64,000 nt of DNA from Pelagibacterium lentulum (GCF_003992625.1 NZ_RZMW01000009.1:30807-94806), one strand, 5' to 3'; shown: positions 1-8,721, numbered from the stretch's first letter. Made by a program: numbers and translations. The notes: generated by a model not told the origin, from the letters alone.

Positions 1-746
1 GTGGGATTGACCTGATAGGGTTTCAAGATGCGGCGGCGCTCGCCCTCATCGGTGTCCCCCATGGACACCCATGTATCGGTAATTACAAGATCGGCATCCG
101 TCACCGCTTCGACCGCATCGGTACCAAGCGTTACCGCAGCGCCGACTTCGGCGATGTCAGACAAAAGCCCCTGATCGGGCCAGTATTGCTTGGGGCAGGC
201 AATCGCAAGGGTGGAGTCAAAAAGCGCAGTCGCGTGGACCCACGAGGCCAGCACGTTGTTGCTATCACCAACCCAGACGACTTTCTTGCCAGCGAGCGGG
301 CCGCGATGCTCCTCATAGGTCATGATGTCGGCCATCACCTGACAGGGATGTGAGCGGCGGGTCAGCCCGTTGATGACCGGCACGCTGGAGGCGCTGGCAA
401 GATCGAGCAGATCGTCATGGGAAAGGATGCGGATCATGATCGCATCGACATAGCGGCTCATCACGCGCGCGGTATCTTCGATGGTTTCCTCGCGGGCGAG
501 CTGCATTTCCTGGCCGGTGAGCATCAGGGTCTGGCCGCCGAGCTGGCGCATGCCAACATCGAAGGAAACGCGGGTGCGGGTGGATTGGCGCTCAAAGATC
601 ATCGCCAGAACCTTGTCTTTGAGCAGTTCGGGGCGCTCGCCGTCCTTGAGGCGCGCCTTGATGTCATGGGCGAGATCGAGAATGGTCCGCAGCGTTTCGT
701 GCGAAAAATCTTTCAAATCCAGAAAATGTCTGGCCTGTCCGGTCAT
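1..746 (-). CDS. argF: Ornithine carbamoyltransferase (3' end beyond window)
   Basis: Joins ornithine and carbamoyl phosphate to make citrulline in cytoplasmic arginine synthesis. Reading leftward from the ATG at 746 gives about 248 codons without a stop, up to the window edge. The carbamoyl-phosphate motif STRTR (inside FERQSTRTR) and the HPCQ motif (SHPCQVMAD) are both visible, followed by the start of the ornithine-binding half (WVGDSNNV). The family is usually about 305-310 residues, so roughly 60 C-terminal residues are missing. It starts 41 nt after the argD stop on the same strand, so the two are likely co-transcribed. In related genomes hslO often follows, which would lie off the window. 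Confidence 0.95.
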   Translation of the reverse strand, partial: MTGQARHFLDLKDFSHETLRTILDLAHDIKARLKDGERPELLKDKVLAMIFERQSTRTRVSFDVGMRQLGGQTLMLTGQEMQLAREETIEDTARVMSRYVDAIMIRILSHDDLLDLASASSVPVINGLTRRSHPCQVMADIMTYEEHRGPLAGKKVVWVGDSNNVLASWVHATALFDSTLAIACPKQYWPDQGLLSDIAEVGAAVTLGTDAVEAVTDADLVITDTWVSMGDTDEGERRRILKPYQVNP

Positions 747-787
747 GATGATCGGTCCTGAAACAATGATTTTGGGATACGCTGCCC

Positions 788-1975
788 TTATTGGGCAGCG
801 CTTGACGTCTCGGCCTGATATTCGGCCAAGGCATCGGTGATGATGGTAATGGCTTCGTCGATCTCCGCTTCCGTGACGATCAACGGAGGCAGGAGCCGCA
901 AGACATTGTCGCTTGCTGCAACAGTGAGCAGCTTGTGATCGCGCAGGCGCACCACAAAATCGCGCACGGGCGGCGTGATCTTGACCCCGGCGAGCAGTCC
1001 CTTGCCGCGCACTTCGGTCACGAGGTCGGGATATTTCTGCGTCAGTTGCTGCAGTTTCCAGGCCAAGACCTTGCCCATCTCTTCCACATGTTCGATGAAG
1101 CCAGGTGAAAGGATGCGGTCCAGTACGGCATTGCCCACCGTACAGGCAAGCGGATTGCCGCCATAGGTGGAGCCATGCGTGCCGGGCACCATGCATTTGG
1201 CAACCTCTGCCGTGGCAAGGCAAGCACCGAGCGGAAAGCCACCGCCAATGGCCTTGGCAATCGTCATGATGTCGGGCTTGACGCCTGAAAACTCATGCGC
1301 AAAAAGGCGCCCCGTCCGGCCCATGCCACACTGGACTTCATCAAAGATCAAAAGCAGGCCGTGCTTATCACAGAGCGCGCGCAATCCCCTGAGATAGGCA
1401 TCGGAAAATGCGGTAACGCCCCCCTCGCCTTGCACCGGCTCGATAAGGATCGCTGCCGTCTTGTCATCGATCAGAGCGGCAACAGCATCGAGATCGCCGG
1501 GCTGTGTGTGCTTGAAGCCGGGCATGGGGCCGAAGCCTTCGGTATAGGACGGATTGCCGGCGGCTGCGATAGTCGCAATGGTGCGGCCGTGGAACGAGCC
1601 GGTAAAGCCGATAATATCGACCCGATCCTTTTCGCCCTTGTCCCAGAAGTAACGGCGCGCTGTCTTGATCGCACATTCGAGCGCCTCGGCGCCCGAATTG
1701 GTAAAGAATACAGCATCAGCAAATGTCGCATCGACAAGCCGCTGAGCCAGTCTTTCCTGTTCGGGAATCTGGAAGATATTGGAGACATGCCAGAGCTTGT
1801 CGGCCTGCTCTTTAAGCGCATTGACAACATGGGGATCGCCATGGCCCAGAGCATTGACTGCAATACCGGAACTGAAATCGAGATATCGCGTGCCGTCCTC
1901 CGTGAACAGTCGCATACCCTCGCCCCGCACAAAGGCGAGTTCGGACCGGGCATACGTGCCATAAAGCGCAGACAT
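788..1975 (-). CDS. argD: Acetylornithine aminotransferase (class III, PLP-dependent)
   Basis: Converts N-acetylglutamate semialdehyde to N-acetylornithine and may also act on succinyldiaminopimelate precursors. The 395-residue protein has the class III aminotransferase pattern: [10 protein letters not shown], the PLP-associated [12 protein letters not shown], and the lysine segment [15 protein letters not shown]. The frame stays open for 61 codons upstream, but the ATG at 1975 is preferred because the family begins near [11 protein letters not shown] and an AAAGG Shine-Dalgarno sits about 10 nt upstream. The upstream extension is Arg/Cys/Phe-rich and unlike the family. It leads the argD-argF transcript. 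Confidence 0.95.
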   Translation of the reverse strand: MSALYGTYARSELAFVRGEGMRLFTEDGTRYLDFSSGIAVNALGHGDPHVVNALKEQADKLWHVSNIFQIPEQERLAQRLVDATFADAVFFTNSGAEALECAIKTARRYFWDKGEKDRVDIIGFTGSFHGRTIATIAAAGNPSYTEGFGPMPGFKHTQPGDLDAVAALIDDKTAAILIEPVQGEGGVTAFSDAYLRGLRALCDKHGLLLIFDEVQCGMGRTGRLFAHEFSGVKPDIMTIAKAIGGGFPLGACLATAEVAKCMVPGTHGSTYGGNPLACTVGNAVLDRILSPGFIEHVEEMGKVLAWKLQQLTQKYPDLVTEVRGKGLLAGVKITPPVRDFVVRLRDHKLLTVAASDNVLRLLPPLIVTEAEIDEAITIITDALAEYQAETSSAAQ

Positions 1976-2443
1976 GATTGCAATACCTTTTGCAGTTGAA
2001 AGAAGCGGGAACCAACCCCAAAACGAAAAGCGTGCCCGGTTGAAACAGGGGCACGCCATACAGTTTGTGCTTATGCGTCGCATGGGCCGAAAAGTCAATC
2101 TTTTGCCCCGGCCTCCCGCTTGCTTACCGACGGGGTTCCGCTGACTCAACCGTGCCACATTCTGGAGCTAGAAAAATGCGCGACACGCCAATATGTGCAC
2201 ATCGGGCAACAAAGATGGGCAATTGCGCATCCGTCCAAGTTTAGGTGGGATAAACCGGGGAAAGTTCTTTTCCATATCTTGAAACCATTTCCCGCCACTG
2301 TGTAGGATGGCTGTCATTGGGAACACGACATCTCGTGTGGCGGACCCCACCAGCATACGACACATAGTATGTGAACTGCCAACATGTCTTGGCGGTACGT
2401 ATTCGGACTCTATTTGAACGCAAGTGGTTTTGGAGCTCAAAGC
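1976..2443. other. Intergenic region between argD and gcrA (468 nt)
   Basis: No convincing gene. It must hold the divergent promoters for argD (leftward) and gcrA (rightward). Two GANTC sites, the target of the cell-cycle methylase CcrM in alphaproteobacteria, are visible at 2143-2147 and 2406-2410 (both GACTC); the second is 34 nt before the gcrA start. A short inverted repeat (CATAC/GTATG) lies near 2353-2371. No confident -35/-10 pair was identified. Confidence 0.5.
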
Positions 2444-2998
2444 ATGACCTGGACAGACGAGCGCGTTGCGCTTTTGAAAAAGCTCTGGATGGAAGGCTTG
2501 AGCGCGAGCCAGATCGCAGCGGAATTGAGCGGCGGGGTGACGCGCAATGCCGTTATCGGCAAGGTACACCGGCTGAAACTTTCGGCACGGGCCAAGCCGA
2601 CAAACGTTGCTCCGCGCGCAAAGGCACCGCGCCCATCGGCGCCGCGCCGTCCGTCTTCGGGCGGCGGCGGCATCAGCAGGACCGCCACCACAAGCGCTAC
2701 CAACGCCTCCAGCCAGCGCCGCACCACGGCAGCCCCGACCCTTGGCGCGACCGCGCTCAAAATGGACATGGCGCCAGAAATGGAACTGGAAGTTTCGGCC
2801 AAAACCGCCGATTTGATCATTCCGGTTGAAGAGCGCGTTTCGCTGCTGCAACTCACAGAGAAGACCTGTAAGTGGCCAATTGGCGATCCGATGAACCCAG
2901 ACTTCCATTTCTGCGGCCGGCACTCGGACGAAGGCAAGCCTTATTGCGAATTCCATTCGCGTCGCGCCTATCATCAGATCGAGCGCAAGAAGAGATAA
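2444..2998 (+). CDS. gcrA: GcrA family cell-cycle transcriptional regulator
   Basis: GcrA is an alphaproteobacterial regulator that binds sigma-70 RNA polymerase and activates promoters carrying CcrM-methylated GANTC sites. The 184-residue protein starts with the hallmark MTWTDERV, followed by a helix-turn-helix (SASQIAAELSGGVTRNAVIGKVHRL, about residues 20-45 in outline). A long Ala/Pro/Ser/Thr-rich linker follows, then a conserved Cys/His C-terminus (CKWPIGDP...FCGRHS...YCEFH). An in-frame start exists 20 codons upstream, but the family start is the ATG at 2444. A GANTC site lies just upstream. It is monocistronic with a terminator behind it. Confidence 0.95.
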   Translation: MTWTDERVALLKKLWMEGLSASQIAAELSGGVTRNAVIGKVHRLKLSARAKPTNVAPRAKAPRPSAPRRPSSGGGGISRTATTSATNASSQRRTTAAPTLGATALKMDMAPEMELEVSAKTADLIIPVEERVSLLQLTEKTCKWPIGDPMNPDFHFCGRHSDEGKPYCEFHSRRAYHQIERKKR

Positions 2999-3008
2999 AT
3001 TCACAGGC

Positions 3009-3037
3009 CGGGGCACAAATTGCGCCCCGAACTTTTT
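3009..3037 (+). terminator. Rho-independent terminator after gcrA
   Basis: CGGGGC (3009-3014) pairs with GCCCCG (3024-3029) across a 9-nt loop, followed by TTTTT at 3033-3037. It begins 10 nt after the gcrA stop codon. Confidence 0.75.
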
Positions 3038-3047
3038 CTCCACGCTT

Positions 3048-3080
3048 AGGGAACGGGCGCCGCCGAAACGGTCCCTTTTC
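3048..3080 (+). terminator. Second hairpin with T-run before crcB
   Basis: AGGGA (3048-3052) can pair with TCCCT (3072-3076), immediately followed by TTTTCTTTT. It is either a backup terminator for gcrA or an attenuator-like leader of the crcB pair. The stem is short and the loop long, so confidence is low. Confidence 0.35.
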
Positions 3081-3086
3081 TTTTGA

Positions 3087-3506
3087 ATGGCAGGGCAGGT
3101 TTTGGGCGAGTATCTGAGCCATTTCCTGATTGTATTTGCCGGCGGGGCAATCGGGGGCATTGCGCGACTGCTGATCTCGAACAATGTTGCGGCCCGGTTC
3201 GGCCACGCGGCCTATGGCACCTTTGCTGTCAACGTCAGCGGCGCGACGCTTATCGGCATCGGTGCCGGCCTTATCGGTGCTCCAAGCTCCAGCCCGGCGA
3301 ATTTCTTGTGGCTACTGCTGATTTCAGGAGTCCTGGGTAGCTATACTACCGTTTCCTCGTTTTCGCTTCAGACTCTGCAACTGTTCCACGACAAGCGGAC
3401 CAGCGCAGCCATGCTCAACATCGTCGGTTCGTTTATGGCATGCATCGGCGCGGCGGCTATCGCGTGGTGCTTGACGCTTATCTTGAGCGGCGGCACGCAA
3501 TGGTGA
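3087..3506 (+). CDS. crcB: Fluoride exporter CrcB/FluC, first of a tandem pair
   Basis: Small membrane protein of the Fluc/CrcB family, which exports fluoride as a dimer. About 139 residues with four hydrophobic segments. Visible family marks are GGAIGGIARL near the N-terminus, TFAVNVSGATLIG (the Asn-bearing helix) and SGVLGSYTTVSSFSLQT (the G-x-TTxSSF filter region). The start is uncertain: the ATG at 3087 has no good Shine-Dalgarno, and a TTG about 5 codons in is possible. It overlaps the next crcB by 7 nt, so translation is probably coupled. I see no fluoride riboswitch upstream. Confidence 0.9.
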   Translation: MAGQVLGEYLSHFLIVFAGGAIGGIARLLISNNVAARFGHAAYGTFAVNVSGATLIGIGAGLIGAPSSSPANFLWLLLISGVLGSYTTVSSFSLQTLQLFHDKRTSAAMLNIVGSFMACIGAAAIAWCLTLILSGGTQW

Positions 3507-3895
3507 TCCCGAGAGCGGACATTATTGCAGCAGCCGGACTGGGCAGCGCCTTGGGCGCTGTCGTGCGTTACGGGATCGCCGTTGTGGTTGTCGCTGCCGA
3601 TCCTGTGGGGTTTCCGTGGGCAACTCTGTTGGCGAACGGATTGGGGTCGCTGCTGATCGGATTTATCGCAGCGGCGGGCGCACCTTATGGACGCTGGCCG
3701 CTTTCTGAGCCGATGCGCCATTTTCTCGTAACGGGATTTTGCGGCGGCTTTACCACCTTCTCGATCTTCAGCCTTGAAATGATCTCACTTGCTGCAGGCG
3801 GTGCAGCAGGCCTTGCCGCAGGCTATCTTGCCGCCTCGCTCATCATCTGGATGGCCGGGGTCTGGCTTGGCTGGACCCTGGGCGAACGGCTTTAG
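3500..3895 (+). CDS. crcB: Fluoride exporter CrcB/FluC, second of a tandem pair
   Basis: Second Fluc-family protein, 131 residues from the ATG at 3500, lying inside the last codons of the first crcB. Four hydrophobic segments; family motifs are SALGAVVRYGI, TLLANGLGSLLIGF and TGFCGGFTTFSIFSLE. Its sequence differs clearly from the first copy. In several bacteria paired crcB genes encode oppositely oriented subunits of a heterodimeric channel, whereas single genes give dual-topology homodimers. The overlap and divergence fit an obligate heterodimer, which is inference. A dispersed repeat and phoB follow. Confidence 0.9.
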   Translation: MVIPRADIIAAAGLGSALGAVVRYGIAVVVVAADPVGFPWATLLANGLGSLLIGFIAAAGAPYGRWPLSEPMRHFLVTGFCGGFTTFSIFSLEMISLAAGGAAGLAAGYLAASLIIWMAGVWLGWTLGERL

Positions 3896-3942
3896 ATCAA
3901 GTCCGCTTTTTACAGAAGCGCAAGCTGATTTAAGTCTCTGTC

Positions 3943-3996
3943 TGGTCGCGTGTCCGAACCGTAAAACCGCCTTCACATTTGCTGGAAACGCTCCCA
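3943..3996. repeat. Dispersed palindromic repeat, copy A
   Basis: The stretch from GTCGCG through GAACCG, CTTCACATTT and CTGGAAACGCTCC resembles the stretch at 28234-28294. Both end in CTGGAAACxCTCC and share GTCGCGT, CCxAACCG and a CCACTT/TTCACA core. Short intergenic palindromes of this kind are widespread in Hyphomicrobiales genomes. It lies between crcB and the phoB stop. Confidence 0.55.
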
Positions 3997-3999
3997 GCG

Positions 4000-4692
4000 C
4001 TACTTGAATTTTTCGTCGAATGAATAGCCTGCACCACGCACGGTACGGATAGGGTCAGACGAGCGGCCGGGATTGATGGCCTTACGCAGGCGACCGATAT
4101 GCACATCGACGGTGCGATCATCGACGTAAACGTCCGTGCCCCAGACGCCATCGAGCAATTGCTCGCGGCTATAGACGCGACCAGGATGGCCCATGAGATA
4201 TTCGAGCAGACGATATTCGGTGGGGCCAAGATGAAGTTCACGTCCTGCACGGCGCACACGATGGGTGGTGCGATCGATCTCGATATCACCGGCTTTCAGC
4301 ACGGTCGCCACAAGATGTGGATTTGAGCGGCGCAAAAGCGCATTTATACGCGCCAGCAATTCGGGCAGCGAAAAGGGCTTTACCACATAGTCGTCCGCGC
4401 CTGTGGCAAGGCCGCGCACACGCTCTTCCTCTTCGCCGCGGGCGGTAAGCATGATGATGGGCACAGTGGCTGTTTCCTCGCGCGCCCGCAGGCGGCGACA
4501 GATTTCAATGCCGGATGTGCCGGGCAGCATCCAATCGAGGAGAATGATGTCGGGCCTGCCTTCGGCGATCCTGACGCCGGCTTCTTCGGCATCTTCGGCG
4601 GTATCGACCGCAAAACCTTCCGCTTCGAGATTGTAGCGCAGAAGTTCGATCAGATCGGCTTCGTCTTCGACGACAAGAACCCGTGCGTTCAT
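4000..4692 (-). CDS. phoB: Phosphate regulon response regulator PhoB
   Basis: Two-domain response regulator that binds Pho boxes when phosphorylated by PhoR. The 230-residue protein has an N-terminal receiver domain with the acidic pair ED near residues 9-10, phosphoacceptor Asp-53 in LLDWMLPG, and Lys in VVKPFS near residue 105. A C-terminal OmpR-type winged helix follows (LGPTEYRLLEYLM, DDRTVDVHIGRLRKAI, RTVRGAGYSF). It lies 9 nt downstream of phoU on the same strand and is presumably transcribed from the Pho box at 5482-5510, so it would be autoregulated. Confidence 0.96.
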   Translation of the reverse strand: MNARVLVVEDEADLIELLRYNLEAEGFAVDTAEDAEEAGVRIAEGRPDIILLDWMLPGTSGIEICRRLRAREETATVPIIMLTARGEEEERVRGLATGADDYVVKPFSLPELLARINALLRRSNPHLVATVLKAGDIEIDRTTHRVRRAGRELHLGPTEYRLLEYLMGHPGRVYSREQLLDGVWGTDVYVDDRTVDVHIGRLRKAINPGRSSDPIRTVRGAGYSFDEKFK

Positions 4693-4701
4693 CGTTCAGG
4701 C

Positions 4702-5409
4702 CTAACTCTTGATCTGCTTACGTTTGAGGTCGTCGATATCGGCGGTCATTGTGTTGCCTGTGGCAAGGAAATATGCCTGCTCGGCAATATTGGTGGAGTG
4801 ATCGCCCACGCGCTCGAGATTCTTGCCACAGAACAAAAGGTGGGTACACATGGTGATGTTGCGCGGGTCTTCCATCATATACGTCAGAAGTTCGCGGAAG
4901 AGCGAAACATAAAGTGCATCGACCTCGGTATCGCGCTCGACAACATCGATAGCCACGTCCTTGTCGCGTGCAGCAAAGGCATCAAGCGCATTCTTGACCT
5001 GGCGGAGCGCCAGTTCGCCCATATGGCGCAAGCCATTCTTGAACTGGCTGGACATGGCCAGACCCTCAATCTGGGTCGACCGCCGCGCAGTCGATTTGGC
5101 CATGTCGCCAATGCGCTCAAGATCGTTGGCAACGTGGATGGAAGCAATGACAAGCCGAAGATCGGCAGCCATGGGCTGGCGGCGCGCGATGATGGAGACG
5201 GCCATTTCATCGATCTGGCGCTGCACGGCATCGACCTTTTTGTCGGCGGCAACGGTTGCCCGAGCGAGTTCGTGGTCGGAACGGATGAGGGCGTCGGTGG
5301 CGTTGGAGATGGCCTTTTCGACCAGCCCACCCATCTCGGAGATCGAACGGGCGAGTTCGGTCAACTCGTCTTCATAAGATTTGACGGTGTGTTCGCTGGT
5401 CTGGGGCAC
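4702..5409 (-). CDS. phoU: Phosphate signalling protein PhoU
   Basis: Negative regulator that links phosphate-transporter status to PhoR. The 235-residue helical protein carries two PhoU repeats, each with an E/D-x-x-x-D pattern. The first includes SISEMGGLVEKAIS and VANDLERIGDMAKS (about residues 18-105); the second includes MGELALRQV and CGKNLERVGDHSTNIAEQ (about residues 130-215). Start at the ATG at 5409. phoU normally follows pstSCAB; here it directly follows phoR with its own Pho box, and no pst gene is present in the window. Confidence 0.95.
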   Translation of the reverse strand: MPQTSEHTVKSYEDELTELARSISEMGGLVEKAISNATDALIRSDHELARATVAADKKVDAVQRQIDEMAVSIIARRQPMAADLRLVIASIHVANDLERIGDMAKSTARRSTQIEGLAMSSQFKNGLRHMGELALRQVKNALDAFAARDKDVAIDVVERDTEVDALYVSLFRELLTYMMEDPRNITMCTHLLFCGKNLERVGDHSTNIAEQAYFLATGNTMTADIDDLKRKQIKS

Positions 5410-5481
5410 GGCATTATCCTTGGATTCAGGGTCACAGCCCCATATTTTAGACGCAAATTAGTTCGCCCTGCCAACGCTTCT

Positions 5482-5510
5482 ATGACAATCGAATGACACT
5501 TGTGTGACAG
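5482..5510 (-). promoter_or_regulatory. Pho box, three half-sites, driving phoU-phoB
   Basis: Read on the minus strand, three 7-mers occur at exact 11-nt spacing: CTGTCAC, GTGTCAT and TTGTCAT, separated by 4-nt spacers. The known PhoB consensus is CTGTCAY repeated every 11 nt; the copies match at 7, 6 and 6 of 7 positions. The box lies between the phoR stop and the phoU start, upstream of phoU. Confidence 0.85.
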
Positions 5511-5538
5511 TGGAAAACCCTGTCAGCCTTGAGAAAAA

Positions 5539-6831
5539 TCAGCGTGGCAGCAGGATTTCCACGCGCGTGCCCTCGCCCAATTTCGATCTGATCGACATCT
5601 GGCCATGGTGGCGCGCAACGATGTGCTTGACGATGGCGAGGCCAAGGCCGGTGCCCTTCTTTTTGCGGCTGGAGTCGGCATCGACGCGATAGAAGCGCTC
5701 GGTCAGGCGCGGGACGTGTTCCTCGGCAATGCCGGGTCCGTAATCGGTGACGATAATGCCAAGATGATCGCCCGAGCGGCCCATATCGGGCACCAGAGCA
5801 ATATCGACTTTCTTGCCGCTGCCGCCATATTTGATGGCATTGTCGAGGAGATTTTCCACGACCTCGAACAGTTCCTGACGGTCCCCCACCGCCGACAGGC
5901 TTTGCTTGGGCAGTTCGAGATTGAGCACGACCCCGGCTTCGCTGGCGCGGGCCTCAAGCGATTCCGCGACTTCACGCACCAGCAGATCGAGATTGACGCT
6001 TTCGGTCGGCTTGACGTGCTGGCGCAGTTCGATACGCGAGAGCGATAGCAGGTCGTCGATCAGGCCGGACATACGCTCGGACTGCGATTTCATAATGCCA
6101 AGGAACCGCGCACGAGCCATTTCATCGCGTGCGGCAGGACCTTGCAGCGTCTCGATAAACCCCATCAGCGAGGTCAGTGGCGTGCGCAATTCATGGCTGG
6201 CATTGGCGATGAAATCGCCACGCATCTTGTCGATGCGCTTTTGTTCTGTGAGGTCGTAAAGCGTGATGACCAGAAAAAGCGGCGCGGCATCGGGCACCGG
6301 CCTGTATGGCACCACCGAGGCGCGATACCAGGTCTCGTTGGGCACGGTGAGGTGCAGTTCGGCTCGCTGGTTCTCGCCGGTCTCAAACGCCTTGTCGATC
6401 GCCTCGACGAGTTCGGGATTACGCAGGGTGAAGGCCAGAGGATCGCCTTCGCGAGCGCGGGGAAATTGCATCTGCGCTGCCGGGTTGCAATAGGCGAGCA
6501 CCGCGCGCTCGTTGATAACGAGGCAGGGTTCGGTCAGCGTATCGGCAAAACGGGTGACGGATGGATCGAGATCGGGATCGGCATCTTTGGCCAGGGTGCC
6601 GTCGTCGCTTTTCATGCCGGACCTTGCTGCAATGGTGGTGATGATGGACATGGCTGCGATAATCAGCACGCCTTCCATGACTTCAAGGCGTCCCAAAGCC
6701 ACAAGCGCGACGGCCAGCACGACAGCAGCCCCGCCCACAAGCATGGGCGGGCTCCATACACCGCGCGGGATGCGTGGTGATTTGCCTGAAAGCGCCGGTT
6801 GTGTCTTCATAACCAGAGAATCATCCATCAT
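5539..6831 (-). CDS. phoR: Phosphate regulon sensor histidine kinase PhoR
   Basis: Membrane kinase that phosphorylates PhoB under phosphate starvation. From the ATG at 6831 it is about 430 residues. It has two adjacent transmembrane segments near the N-terminus, a PAS domain (TEPCLVINERAVLAYCNPAA), a HisKA domain with phospho-acceptor His near residue 213 (ANASHELRTPLT), and an HATPase domain (LLDNAIKYGG, DYGPGIAEEH, GTGLGLAIVKHI). The start is unsure: TTG at 6867 overlaps a candidate Pho box, ATG at 6831 has only a distant AGGA, and ATG at 6810 is also possible. Downstream are a Pho box and phoU rather than pstSCAB. Confidence 0.93.
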   Translation of the reverse strand: MMDDSLVMKTQPALSGKSPRIPRGVWSPPMLVGGAAVVLAVALVALGRLEVMEGVLIIAAMSIITTIAARSGMKSDDGTLAKDADPDLDPSVTRFADTLTEPCLVINERAVLAYCNPAAQMQFPRAREGDPLAFTLRNPELVEAIDKAFETGENQRAELHLTVPNETWYRASVVPYRPVPDAAPLFLVITLYDLTEQKRIDKMRGDFIANASHELRTPLTSLMGFIETLQGPAARDEMARARFLGIMKSQSERMSGLIDDLLSLSRIELRQHVKPTESVNLDLLVREVAESLEARASEAGVVLNLELPKQSLSAVGDRQELFEVVENLLDNAIKYGGSGKKVDIALVPDMGRSGDHLGIIVTDYGPGIAEEHVPRLTERFYRVDADSSRKKKGTGLGLAIVKHIVARHHGQMSIRSKLGEGTRVEILLPR

Positions 6832-6855
6832 GGCGAAAGCGCATATCCTGCTCTT

Positions 6856-6873
6856 ATGACACTTCAATGATGA
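6856..6873 (-). promoter_or_regulatory. Candidate Pho box upstream of phoR
   Basis: On the minus strand TCATCAT-N4-GTGTCAT shows the 11-nt PhoB half-site period; the halves match CTGTCAY at 4 and 6 of 7. It sits in the phoR/ppk2 divergent gap and would support phoR autoregulation. If real, it favours the shorter phoR starts. Confidence 0.4.
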
Positions 6874-6931
6874 ATGTCACAATTGCCCGATGGCTTTTGC
6901 CCAAACCGGTCAAGTGCGTGAGTAACCTGCA

Positions 6932-7771
6932 ATGGAAAACTTCGATCTCGAAAATCCCGAACTGCCCAAAGCGATCAAGGGTGCGGCGTTTGGAAGTGGG
7001 AACTATCCTTACGACAAGCCGCTCAAGAACAAGGATTACAAGCGGCAGCTTCGGGCGCTGCAGATCGAACTTGTAAAGCTGCAAGCGCATCTTCTGGCGA
7101 CTAACGAACGGGTTTTAGCACTGTTCGAGGGACGCGATGCCGCCGGCAAGGGCGGCACGATCAAGCGGTTTTTGGAAAATCTCAACCCCCGAAATGCCCG
7201 CACGGTAGCGCTCCCCAAGCCTTCGGACCGCGAGGTAACGCAATGGTATTTCCAGCGCTACGTCACGCAGATGCCTGCCGGGGGCGAGATCGCTCTGTTT
7301 GACCGCTCCTGGTACAACCGGGCGGTTGTTGAACCGGTGATGGGCTTTTGCACACCGGAACAAACTGCCTCCTTTCTGCGCGAGGCGCCCCCATTTGAGC
7401 GCATGATCGCCGAGGAAGGCATTCATATGTTCAAGTTCTGGCTGGAGATCGGGCGGGAAATGCAACTCAAGCGCTTTCACGACCGCAGGCATGACCCGGT
7501 CAAGGTCTGGAAGCTCTCGCCGGTCGATATGAAGGCGCTGGGGCTTTGGGACGAATATACAGTAGCGCGCAACCGCATGTTTACCGAGACCGATACGCCG
7601 GACACGCCCTGGACGGTGATCCGCGCCAATGACAAGAAGCGCCTGCGTATAGCCGCGATCCAGAGCGTGCTCTGGAGCATCGACTACAAAGACAAGAGCT
7701 TTTCGGCCATCGGGGAAATCGATCCGCAGATCGTGATGTCAGCAGAAGGCTTTCTTGCCCGGCACGGATAG
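6932..7771 (+). CDS. ppk2: Polyphosphate kinase 2 family protein
   Basis: Cytoplasmic PPK2 enzymes transfer phosphate between polyphosphate and nucleotides. The 279-residue protein has the family's Walker A (GRDAAGKGG, about residues 67-75), Walker B (FDRSWYNR, about 123-130) and a basic lid (RFHDRRHDPVKVWKLSP). The length is typical of a one-domain PPK2. Whether it favours ADP, GDP or AMP cannot be read reliably. It is transcribed divergently from phoR, so a link to phosphate storage under Pho control is likely, although I see no well-matched Pho box in its direction. Confidence 0.92.
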   Translation: MENFDLENPELPKAIKGAAFGSGNYPYDKPLKNKDYKRQLRALQIELVKLQAHLLATNERVLALFEGRDAAGKGGTIKRFLENLNPRNARTVALPKPSDREVTQWYFQRYVTQMPAGGEIALFDRSWYNRAVVEPVMGFCTPEQTASFLREAPPFERMIAEEGIHMFKFWLEIGREMQLKRFHDRRHDPVKVWKLSPVDMKALGLWDEYTVARNRMFTETDTPDTPWTVIRANDKKRLRIAAIQSVLWSIDYKDKSFSAIGEIDPQIVMSAEGFLARHG

Positions 7772-7815
7772 GGTAAGGGCTGGCATACAAGATTGCTCAA
7801 GGGAGGCAGCGCGAC

Positions 7816-8721
7816 GTGGGCCGGATCGTTTCTATTGGCGAATGTATGGTGGAATTGAGCGGGGGCGAAGGCGGCATGTACCGGCTCGGCTTTGCCGGAG
7901 ATACACTTAATTCCGCCTACTATCTGAAAGCCCGGCTCGGCGAGAACTGGCAGGTGGATTATTTCACCAGCGTTGGCGACGACCTTTATTCGAGCCAGAT
8001 GGTCGATCACATCGGCAAATGCGGGATCGGGACCGGCCATATTGCCCGCCTCAAGGGCAAACGCGCCGGTCTTTACATGATCCATCAGGCCGAGGGCGAC
8101 CGGCATTTCACCTATTGGCGCGACACGTCCGCGGCCAAGACGCTAGCCGATGACCCTGCCCGGCTGGAAACCGCGCTTGACGGTGCGGACGTGATCTATT
8201 TTTCGGGCATCACGCTGGCAATCCTTTCCGATGCGGCGCGGCAGACATTACTCGCGGCAATTGGCGACAAACGCGAGCGCGGTGTGAAGGTGTGCTTTGA
8301 CCCCAATATCCGCCCTGCCCTCTGGGCCAGCAAGGATGCGGTGCGCGCGGCGCTTATGGCAGCCGCCAGGGTTTCAACGATCGTTTTACCCACCCATGAA
8401 GATGAGGTGCCCTATTTCGAGGATGCCAATGCCAGGGCGACGCTTGAACGCTATATGGATGCGGGGGTGAGCGAGGTCGTAGTCAAGAACGGTTCGGACC
8501 CGGCCCTGATCGGCGCCGACGGTCAATTGTTCGAGGTTTCGGCAAGCAACGTCGAAACGGTCGTCGATGCCACAGGCGCTGGCGACAGCTTTAATGGCGG
8601 CTATATCGCCGCGCGGCTTAACGGCGTCGATCCCGAAGCGGCGGGCAAAGCCGGTCATGCGACCGCTGCCATCGTCATCGGCCATCATGGGGCTCTGGTG
8701 CCGCGGGACGTGTTGGGCTGA
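7816..8721 (+). CDS. kdgK: PfkB-family sugar kinase, probable 2-dehydro-3-deoxygluconokinase
   Basis: Ribokinase-family enzyme that probably phosphorylates 2-keto-3-deoxygluconate to KDPG for the Entner-Doudoroff pathway. 301 residues starting at GTG 7816, with GGGAGG 9 nt upstream. Visible marks: IGECMVELSGG at the N-terminus, FAGDTLNSAYYL (substrate side), CFDPNIRPALW, and the ATP/anion-hole motif DATGAGDSFNGGY with its catalytic Asp near residue 255. The pattern fits KdgK better than fructokinase or IolC, but substrate is a family-level inference. No other KDG gene is adjacent. Confidence 0.82.
   Translation: MGRIVSIGECMVELSGGEGGMYRLGFAGDTLNSAYYLKARLGENWQVDYFTSVGDDLYSSQMVDHIGKCGIGTGHIARLKGKRAGLYMIHQAEGDRHFTYWRDTSAAKTLADDPARLETALDGADVIYFSGITLAILSDAARQTLLAAIGDKRERGVKVCFDPNIRPALWASKDAVRAALMAAARVSTIVLPTHEDEVPYFEDANARATLERYMDAGVSEVVVKNGSDPALIGADGQLFEVSASNVETVVDATGAGDSFNGGYIAARLNGVDPEAAGKAGHATAAIVIGHHGALVPRDVLG

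Noticed and set aside
1295..1999. A 234-codon plus-strand frame opposite argD
   Set aside because: Shadow of argD with no family signature; the minus-strand frame encodes a complete aminotransferase.
2999..3086. Possible fluoride riboswitch before the crcB pair
   Set aside because: The conserved GGCGATGG-type pseudoknot and loop blocks are not present; only terminator-like hairpins are seen.
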